Below, in pieces: positions 1-4,693 of a stretch of 5,476 nucleotides of DNA. The DNA comes from Chloroflexota bacterium (GTDB taxonomy: Bacteria; Chloroflexota; Chloroflexia; Thermomicrobiales; UBA6265). Numbering within the stretch: the stretch's first letter is position 1; each line of letters begins with the position of its first letter. The translations under genes were made by a program, and so were the position numbers. The notes under the pieces were generated by a model. That model saw only the letters and a list, made by a program, of their open reading frames with translations, was not told where the DNA came from and did no database searches. The stretch covers positions 1-5,476 of the forward strand of contig JAEVYR010000035.1 in assembly GCA_023392645.1 (NCBI GenBank), read 5' to 3'.

Positions 1-47
1 TGTATAAGCGCCTGGGGGGGGGTGGTGCCAGCCCGTTTCTCGTTCAT
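1..47 (-). CDS. Possible 5' end of a further minus-strand gene, cut by the window edge
   Basis: An ATG at 47 (minus strand) opens a frame that stays open to the window edge and reads MNEKRAGTTPPQALI. It lies 65 bases after the stop of the medium-subunit gene and could be the next gene of the same transcription unit. I see no convincing ribosome binding site before it, and a run of nine C (minus strand; G at 14-22) makes the frame sensitive to a sequencing error. Fifteen residues are too few to assign a family, and they do not resemble the usual start of a CoxL-type large subunit. It may equally be chance reading in intergenic DNA. Confidence 0.2.
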   Translation of the reverse strand, partial: MNEKRAGTTPPQALI

Positions 48-93
48 TGCCGCGGAGCCACTACCGTGGTTATTGGCTTGATTGCATCGCAGC

Positions 94-114
94 AGCCCCG
101 GTGAGAATCGGGCT
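94..114 (-). other. Weak hairpin overlapping the medium-subunit stop codon
   Basis: The arms AGCCC (94-98) and GGGCT (110-114) can pair around an 11-base loop. The right arm overlaps the TAG stop (113-115) of the medium-subunit gene. No T-rich tract follows in the minus direction, so it is at best a weak 3' end or processing element and does not qualify as an intrinsic terminator. Confidence 0.2.
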
Positions 115-964
115 AAACCTGCGTGCCGAGCAGCGCCCGGCGAGCCAGGACCTCGACGAGGTGCGCTCGGTAGGCCTCCGGCGCGAACGAATCGCCGTTG
201 ATCGCGACTCCATCAGTCGCGCCCGCGACAGCCTCGGCTACGGTCTCGTCGGTCAGTGACTTCCCGGCGATGCCCTCCTCGACACTGGTGAGACGCGTGG
301 CGGTGCTCGTGGCGCCCGTCAGCGCCACCCGCGCCGAAGAAACCGTGTCGCCATCCAGGTCGGCCACCACCGCGACCCCAACGATCGCATAGCCGCTCGC
401 GGGGTGCGCGAACTTGCGATACGCCTGGTGGCTCGCGCCCGCGGGACGCTTGAGCGTCACGTGCGTGATGACCTCATCCGGTTCGAGGGACGTCGTCCAG
501 AGATCGAGGAAGAAGTCATCGAGCGCGATGTCGCGCTCGCCGTTCGGACCGACGGCATGTACCGAGCCGCCGATCGCCAGAGCGACCGCGGTCAGGTCGG
601 CGGCGGGATCGTTGTGCGCCAGCGCGCCAACGAGCGTGCCCCGCTCGCGCACCTGCGCGTCTCCGAGAATGTGGATCGCTTCGGCGAGGATCGGAAATAT
701 CTCCCTCACGTCGGCGTTGTCGCGAATCTCGTTGTATGTCGTCATCGCCTTGATCGTGACCGCGTCGTCGTCTATCTCGATCCCGTGGAAATCGGCGATA
801 TCGCGGAGATCGACCAACTCGCCCGGCATTGCCAGGCGGATCTTCATCGCGGGGATCAGCGAGTGCCCGCCGGCGATGATCTTCGCGTCCGGATTCGCCT
901 GCAGCATCGCCACGGCATCGGCAACGGAGCTGGCCCGGGTGTAGGTAAACGGTGCAGGAAACAT
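113..964 (-). CDS. FAD-binding medium subunit of a molybdenum hydroxylase (CoxM/CutM/XdhA-like)
   Basis: This 283-residue protein is the flavin subunit of a three-subunit xanthine dehydrogenase/CO dehydrogenase-type enzyme. In the family it takes electrons from the [2Fe-2S] small subunit and hands them to an acceptor at the cytoplasmic membrane or in the cytosol. The N-terminal FAD domain begins FPAPFTYTRASSVADAV and carries the first flavin motif AGGHSLIPAMK at residues 31-41. The second flavin region is RGTLVGALAHNDPAAD at 108-123. Residues 180-200 (AYRKFAHPASGYAIVGVAVV) start the C-terminal CO-dehydrogenase flavoprotein domain. The length is normal for the family. The ATG is preceded by AAAGGG (minus strand, 977-972) with 7-nt spacing. 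It lies 52 bases after the small-subunit gene on the same strand, so the two are almost certainly cotranscribed. An oddity is that the second flavin motif reads TLVGA where TIGG plus D, N or S is usual. The substrate cannot be inferred without the large subunit. Confidence 0.93.
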   Translation of the reverse strand: MFPAPFTYTRASSVADAVAMLQANPDAKIIAGGHSLIPAMKIRLAMPGELVDLRDIADFHGIEIDDDAVTIKAMTTYNEIRDNADVREIFPILAEAIHILGDAQVRERGTLVGALAHNDPAADLTAVALAIGGSVHAVGPNGERDIALDDFFLDLWTTSLEPDEVITHVTLKRPAGASHQAYRKFAHPASGYAIVGVAVVADLDGDTVSSARVALTGATSTATRLTSVEEGIAGKSLTDETVAEAVAGATDGVAINGDSFAPEAYRAHLVEVLARRALLGTQV

Positions 965-987
965 GCAGCAACCCTTTCAGCGCATGG

Positions 988-1008
988 CCGCCTCGCCACT
1001 GGAGGCGG
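988..1008 (-). other. Intercistronic stem-loop between small- and medium-subunit genes
   Basis: CCGCCTC (988-994) and GAGGCGG (1002-1008) form a perfect 7-bp GC-rich stem with a 7-base loop. It fills much of the 52-base gap between the small-subunit stop and the medium-subunit ribosome binding site. No T-run follows on the minus strand, so it is unlikely to be a full terminator. It could stabilise or process the message, or adjust relative expression of the two subunits. This role is inferred; only the pairing is seen. Confidence 0.4.
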
Positions 1009-1016
1009 GGCGGTCG

Positions 1017-1520
1017 TTACGAGGCGGCAGATTCCCGCATCTTCTCAGCCGCGTACTGCACCGACCGGACGATGTTCTCATACCCGGTGCAGCGGCAGAT
1101 GTTGCCCTCCAGCTCGTGCCGGATCTCCTCTTCTGTGGGATCGGGATTGCGCTCGAGCAGGGAGATCGACGACATGATCATGCCCGGCGTGCAGTAGCCG
1201 CATTGGAGACCGTGCTTCTCCCAGAACCCTTCCTGTACGGGGTGGTACACGCCATCCTGCGCGACACCCTCGATGGTCTTCACCTCGGCGCCATTCGCCT
1301 GGACCGCCAGCAGCGTGCAGCTCTTGGTGGTCTTGCCATCGACGGTGACCACACACGCACCGCACTGGCTCGTGTCGCACCCGATGTGGGTACCCGTCAG
1401 TCCGAGGTTGTCGCGCAGGAACTGCACCAGCAACGCGCGTGGCTCGACCTCGCCCGAACGCTCTTGGCCGTTCACGGTCATGCGCACTTGAACTTTTTGG
1501 ATCGTCTCGGTATCGGTCAA
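1017..1520 (-). CDS. [2Fe-2S] small subunit of a molybdenum hydroxylase (CoxS/CutS/XdhC-type ferredoxin subunit)
   Basis: This 167-residue protein is the two-cluster iron-sulfur subunit that relays electrons from the molybdopterin large subunit to the flavin subunit. The N-terminal plant-ferredoxin-like domain carries Cys48, Cys53, Cys56 and Cys68 ([10 protein letters not shown], then SC). The C-terminal helical domain carries Cys107, Cys110, Cys142 and Cys144 (CGYCTPGM and CRCTGY). All eight ligands are present and the length is typical. I place the start at a TTG at 1520: GAGAAGGGG lies 7 nt upstream (minus strand, 1536-1528), and the resulting [11 protein letters not shown] start matches the family. 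The ATG at 1481 would remove 13 residues and has no ribosome binding site. The frame also stays open upstream to 1820, but that extension has no family character and runs into the neighbouring gene. The medium-subunit gene follows directly. Family membership is certain; the substrate is not. Confidence 0.94.
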   Translation of the reverse strand: MTDTETIQKVQVRMTVNGQERSGEVEPRALLVQFLRDNLGLTGTHIGCDTSQCGACVVTVDGKTTKSCTLLAVQANGAEVKTIEGVAQDGVYHPVQEGFWEKHGLQCGYCTPGMIMSSISLLERNPDPTEEEIRHELEGNICRCTGYENIVRSVQYAAEKMRESAAS

Positions 1521-1613
1521 GACATTACCCCTTCTCGTGGACCCTCTGCGCCGGGGCGCTCCGGTACCGCAAAACCTCGCGGCCGAAATGACTATGGCCG
1601 CTCGCTGATCGGC

Positions 1614-1630
1614 GCTCCGCCAGGCGGAGC
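1614..1630. promoter_or_regulatory. 17-base palindrome in the small-subunit leader, possible operator or RNA hairpin
   Basis: GCTCCGCC (1614-1621) and GGCGGAGC (1623-1630) are perfect reverse complements around a single central A. It lies about 94 bases before the TTG start of the small-subunit gene. As DNA it could bind a dimeric regulator. As RNA it could form a 7-bp stem with a 3-base loop. No T-run follows, so it is not an obvious terminator. The symmetry is seen directly; the regulatory role is inferred from its place in the leader. Confidence 0.4.
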
Positions 1631-1671
1631 AGGCACCTGTACGATTCTTCGCTATCTTCGCAAACCCGAGG

Positions 1672-1702
1672 GATTCGGACAACTCCCCCGGAGGGGGGAA
1701 TC
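1672..1702 (-). terminator. Strong GC hairpin just after the nuclease-like gene, possible terminator
   Basis: CCCCC (1685-1689) pairs with GGGGG (1693-1697) around GGA. Outside it, GATTC (1672-1676) can pair with GAATC (1698-1702), giving an interrupted longer stem. It begins three bases after the stop of the minus-strand gene ending at 1705, the expected place for transcript termination or 3' processing. The tract after the inner stem on the minus strand is AGTTGTCC, with few T, so intrinsic termination would be weak. It may only mark the mRNA end. Confidence 0.35.
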
Positions 1703-1704
1703 GG

Positions 1705-2916
1705 TCAAACCTGCCGTGATGTCCTCGCTCCGAGCTCGTCGATGATGCCGCCCACGATCCGTTCGATCCCGTCGGCATAGCGCGCTCCGACGACGCTCGC
1801 GACCTCGGCAACGCGCGCAAGCTCAGCGGAAAAATCCGCGACGGGCGGCACTACCGATCCCGTCTCGCTGACGACATCGGCCAGGAATCGCCCGCCGAGG
1901 GCTTTCCGCACCTGATTGCGAGAGGGCCGCATCTCCGGGTCGCGCTTGCGCATGAGGCGATCGGTGAGGTCGCGCAGCTCGGCATTGGAAAGCGGAACGC
2001 CGATGACCTGGTGGATGGCCTGCCGCTGCCGCCGGATCGCCTCAACATCACGGTCCCAGTCAAGCACGACGTCCCACGCGCTGACGGCGCCGCCAGCGCG
2101 CGTCTCGACCCGCGCGCGCATCTCATCGGTGGTCTCTTCGTCGACGCCGTCGCCGAGCAGCGGTCGCCGCTCGTCCAGCGCGAGACCGACGATGGCGCGC
2201 TCGAGCCGAAAATAGTACTGCGCGGCCAGCAGGCTTCCCCAGACATCGAACGGAAGGCGATCGATCCCAACGAGACGTTCGATCACCGCCGCATCGGCGA
2301 AGCCGGCGAACAGGTCCCGCGGAGCCGCATCCGTGAGCACCACATCGTTCTGTGCCACGGTGAGGCGCCGGTGACCGATCTTCTGGCGAAACATCATGGA
2401 CGTGAGCACGTAATCGGGGCTGACGAAGATGCCATCGAGATAGGCGGTGCCGGGGCGAGTGTTCGGCAGGAGACTGGTCAATTGCTCGTCGGCGTCGAAG
2501 AGCTGCTCCGTCGTTTCGGCGCTCACCTGCACCGGCCGGGCCGTCTCGACCGAGAACTTGGCGTCCACCGCGAACACCACCGGCCTCGCATCCCGCGTGC
2601 CGAACACGACGAAATCCGGATTCTTGAGCCCAGCTTTCGACGCGCGCGATGCCACGCCCGGCAGGGTGTCGAGGCGGTGGATCTCTTCCACCACGCTGCC
2701 GGCGAACCTTCGCTCGTCACCGGGAACCGGGCCTCCGGTCCATCCGCCCAGCGCTTCAGCGGCGACGTTCGACCACGCCGTGCCGATGATTTGGCTGGCG
2801 CCGCCTCGATCCGACAGGCGAACGAGGTGATTATCGAAAATCGACCGAGCGAACGTTCCGCGGGGAAGTGTCGCTGAATGATAGTCGCTGTCGCGCGTCG
2901 CGCCGCCGGATGCCAT
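1705..2916 (-). CDS. Uncharacterised protein with a PD-(D/E)xK nuclease-like signature
   Basis: I do not recognise this 403-residue protein as a named family. Its N-terminal half has the layout of a PD-(D/E)xK core: a helix containing Glu77-Glu78 (SVVEEIHRL), NPDFVVFG with Asp101, then a hydrophobic strand [10 protein letters not shown] with Asp118 and Lys120. The D-to-D spacing of 17 residues fits the fold. A helix rich in E, Q and T follows ([15 protein letters not shown]). The C-terminal half (from about residue 220) looks helical and charged ([24 protein letters not shown]). I see no signal peptide or membrane segment. I chose ATG 2916 because AGGA lies 6 nt upstream (2926-2923). An in-frame ATG at 2988 would add 24 residues without a ribosome binding site, but it sits only about 3 nt from the start site predicted from an upstream promoter, so a leaderless longer form is possible. 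No methylase, helicase or toxin neighbour supports a restriction or defence role. Nuclease activity is inferred. Confidence 0.8.
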   Translation of the reverse strand: MASGGATRDSDYHSATLPRGTFARSIFDNHLVRLSDRGGASQIIGTAWSNVAAEALGGWTGGPVPGDERRFAGSVVEEIHRLDTLPGVASRASKAGLKNPDFVVFGTRDARPVVFAVDAKFSVETARPVQVSAETTEQLFDADEQLTSLLPNTRPGTAYLDGIFVSPDYVLTSMMFRQKIGHRRLTVAQNDVVLTDAAPRDLFAGFADAAVIERLVGIDRLPFDVWGSLLAAQYYFRLERAIVGLALDERRPLLGDGVDEETTDEMRARVETRAGGAVSAWDVVLDWDRDVEAIRRQRQAIHQVIGVPLSNAELRDLTDRLMRKRDPEMRPSRNQVRKALGGRFLADVVSETGSVVPPVADFSAELARVAEVASVVGARYADGIERIVGGIIDELGARTSRQV

Positions 2917-3052
2917 CCATGATCCTAGCCTTCCGAGGCGCCAATGCGACGACCCGGTGTTGATTCCTGCCGAACAGTATGCCACCATGGGTTAGCCATT
3001 TCACGATGGTGCTCCCAAGACGTCAATGTAGCGACCGATGAGAGGACGTGCC
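2917..3052. promoter_or_regulatory. Divergent intergenic region between the nuclease-like and thiamine-diphosphate enzyme genes
   Basis: These 136 bases must drive both divergent genes. The minus-strand promoter is clear and is listed separately. For the plus strand the best I find is TTGATT (2960-2965) with CACCAT (2983-2988) after 17 bases, a poor -10. Two inverted pairs lie in the middle: ATGG/CCAT (2987-2990 and 2996-2999) and CACCAT/ATGGTG (2983-2988 and 3006-3011). The AGAGGA ribosome binding site of the plus-strand gene is at 3041-3046. Confidence 0.5.
2998..3026 (-). promoter_or_regulatory. Sigma70-like promoter for the nuclease-like gene
   Basis: On the minus strand, TTGACG (3026-3021; five of six consensus bases) is followed by exactly 17 bases and TGAAAT (3003-2998; four of six). 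Transcription would begin near 2991. That gives a leader of about 75 nt to the chosen start at 2916, or an almost leaderless message if the ATG at 2988 is used. Confidence 0.5.
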
Positions 3053-4693
3053 ATGACCGAGGTCATCGACACCCGTACCACCGTTGACACTTCCACCAAC
3101 CGCACCGCCGCCGAAGCCGCCATCGAACAGCTCGAAGCGTGCGGCGCACGCGTCGTTTTCGGCATCCCCGGCGTTCATACCCTCGCGTTGTACGACGCGC
3201 TCCACACGTCGTCGCTGACGCACATCCTGGCGCGTCACGAGCAAGGGGTCGGGTTCATGGCGGACGGGTACGCTCGCGCCACCGGCGAGCCCGCCATCGC
3301 CCTCGTCATCACCGGCCCCGGCGTCACCAACGTCGCCACCCCGATTGGCGAGGCCTACACCGACTCGTCACCGATCTTCGTGCTCGCGTCGAACGTCGAG
3401 GCCGCGCACCTTGACGCGATGCGCGGCAATTTGCATGACCTGAAGGATCAGCGCGCGGTGATGCGCGCCGTCACGAAGTGGAACGATCGCGCCGTGCGCG
3501 CGGGCGATGTGGCGCCGCTGATCGCGGAGGGCTGGCGCCAGATGACTACCGGGCGGCGCCTGCCGGTTGGGCTCGAGGTGCCCATCGATGTGCTGGACCA
3601 GCCCGTCGCTGAGAGCGCAATCAGCGCTCCGACTGGCGAGCCGGCCGCGCAGGACATTACCGACGCGATCGACCGAGCCTCCGACGCGCTGAGTGGAAGC
3701 TCGAAGCCGGTCATCTATGCTGGCGGGGGCGCGACCTCGTCGGCCGCCGGCGACGCCATCGTCCGAATCGCGGAGAAGCTTGGCGCGCCGATCGTGACTT
3801 CGATCCAGGGCAAGGGTGCTGTGCCCGCTTCTCACCCGCACTGCCTCGACGCGCTGTGGACGCAGGGCAACGCCGTCGACGAGCTCGTCCGCGAAGCCGA
3901 CGCGCTGCTGGTGATTGGCTCGCGCCTCGGCGTGCAGGCAACCGAGCGGTTCGCCTTCCCCATTCCCGATACCCTCGTGCGGATCGAGATCGACCCGGAC
4001 GAGATGACCCGCAACGTGACGCCGACCGTCGCCATCGAAGCCGATGCCCGCATCGCCGCCGGGCAGCTCGCCGATGCCCTCGAACGTCGCGACGTCGCCT
4101 CGACCTGGGATCCGGCGCGGTTCCGTGAGGTGCGTGAGGAAGCCCGGCGCACGGCGTTCGGCGCGGATCGGATCGCCTGGCTCGATGCGATTCAGGCCGC
4201 GATGCCGCCCGACGGGCCGATTGCCTGGGACATGACGATGATGAGCTACGTCGCCGGTTACCTGTATCCGGTCGAGCGGCCTCGGACCTTCCTCTTCCCA
4301 ACTGGCTACGGCACGCTCGGGTTCGCGCTGCCGGCCGCGATCGGCGCGAAGGTCGGCATGGGCGATACCCCGGTGGCGGCGGTCGTCGGCGACGGCGGCT
4401 TCCAGTTCACCATGCAGGAACTCGCGACCGCCATCCAGTTCCGCCTGGGCATCCCCATCATCATCTTCAATGATTCGACCTACTCGGCGGTCAAGGACGA
4501 GCAAAAGCGGTCTCGCGGCGGCCGCTACGCCGCGGTCGATCTCGTCAATCCGGACTTCATCAAGCTGGCCGATGCCTACGGCATTCCGGGCGTTCGCGCG
4601 GAGACGCCCGAGGCACTCACCGCCGCGATCCGCGAGGCGCTGACCCGCGACCAGCCAACCATCATCGACGTACCCATCGACGGATGGGTCTAG
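3053..4693 (+). CDS. Thiamine-diphosphate-dependent enzyme, acetolactate synthase/2-oxo acid decarboxylase superfamily
   Basis: This 546-residue protein is complete and has the three-domain order of the superfamily. The N-terminal pyrimidine-binding domain (about 16-185) carries GIPGVHTLALYDAL and the cofactor-activating glutamate Glu63 in RHEQGVGFMADGYAR. The central domain (about 205-345) includes YAGGGA and VIGSRLG. The C-terminal diphosphate/Mg-binding domain (about 375-541) carries YGTLGFALPAAIGAKVG and the metal motif GDG (447-449) through Asn473. The start at ATG 3053 follows AGAGGA with 6-nt spacing; an in-frame ATG at 3038 would add five residues and has no such site. The GIPGVHT and HEQGVGFMADGYAR blocks recall proteins annotated as 5-guanidino-2-oxopentanoate decarboxylase (AruI-like), from memory rather than a search. 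No acetolactate synthase regulatory subunit or branched-chain biosynthesis gene is adjacent, so a catabolic 2-oxo acid decarboxylase or lyase seems likelier than IlvB. The substrate is unproven. Its 3' end overlaps the convergent neighbour by 32 bases. Confidence 0.92.
   Translation: MTEVIDTRTTVDTSTNRTAAEAAIEQLEACGARVVFGIPGVHTLALYDALHTSSLTHILARHEQGVGFMADGYARATGEPAIALVITGPGVTNVATPIGEAYTDSSPIFVLASNVEAAHLDAMRGNLHDLKDQRAVMRAVTKWNDRAVRAGDVAPLIAEGWRQMTTGRRLPVGLEVPIDVLDQPVAESAISAPTGEPAAQDITDAIDRASDALSGSSKPVIYAGGGATSSAAGDAIVRIAEKLGAPIVTSIQGKGAVPASHPHCLDALWTQGNAVDELVREADALLVIGSRLGVQATERFAFPIPDTLVRIEIDPDEMTRNVTPTVAIEADARIAAGQLADALERRDVASTWDPARFREVREEARRTAFGADRIAWLDAIQAAMPPDGPIAWDMTMMSYVAGYLYPVERPRTFLFPTGYGTLGFALPAAIGAKVGMGDTPVAAVVGDGGFQFTMQELATAIQFRLGIPIIIFNDSTYSAVKDEQKRSRGGRYAAVDLVNPDFIKLADAYGIPGVRAETPEALTAAIREALTRDQPTIIDVPIDGWV

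Larger units (their letters stand above)
1521..1704 (-). other. Leader / intergenic region upstream of the small-subunit gene
   Basis: This 184-base stretch separates the nuclease-like gene from the small-subunit gene, both on the minus strand. I see no credible coding frame in it. It holds a hairpin next to the upstream gene's stop, a 17-base palindrome, and the ribosome binding site of the small-subunit gene. A weak promoter-like pair on the minus strand is TTGTCC (1682-1677) and GAAGAT (1659-1654) with a 17-base spacer. The -10 matches the consensus at only three positions, so I do not list it as a promoter. If it were real, transcription would start near 1647 and the palindrome would sit just downstream. 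Confidence 0.4.

Noticed and set aside
404..1177. Long plus-strand open frame opposite the two hydroxylase genes
   Set aside because: It spans the ends of two clearly coding minus-strand genes, has an Arg- and Ala-rich composition with no domain character, and is expected from GC-rich antisense reading.
1644..1661. Tandem 9-mers ATTCTTCGC / TATCTTCGC as a regulatory repeat
   Set aside because: There are only two copies with two mismatches, short enough to occur by chance.
1521..1820. Upstream extension of the small-subunit frame as a longer N-terminal domain
   Set aside because: The added residues (Ser-, Arg- and Gly-rich) match nothing in the family, cross the hairpin and run into the 3' end of the neighbouring gene. 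The TTG with its ribosome binding site explains the start.
2011..2877. 288-codon plus-strand open frame opposite the nuclease-like gene
   Set aside because: I considered whether this could be the real gene. The minus-strand frame has strand/helix patterning, a recognisable motif set and a ribosome binding site; the plus-strand product is low-complexity in R, H, G and E with no motif.
1705..3052. A defence or restriction-modification system built around the nuclease-like protein
   Set aside because: No methylase, helicase, specificity subunit, toxin, reverse transcriptase or repeat array is present in the window. The sequence supports only a single nuclease-like protein.
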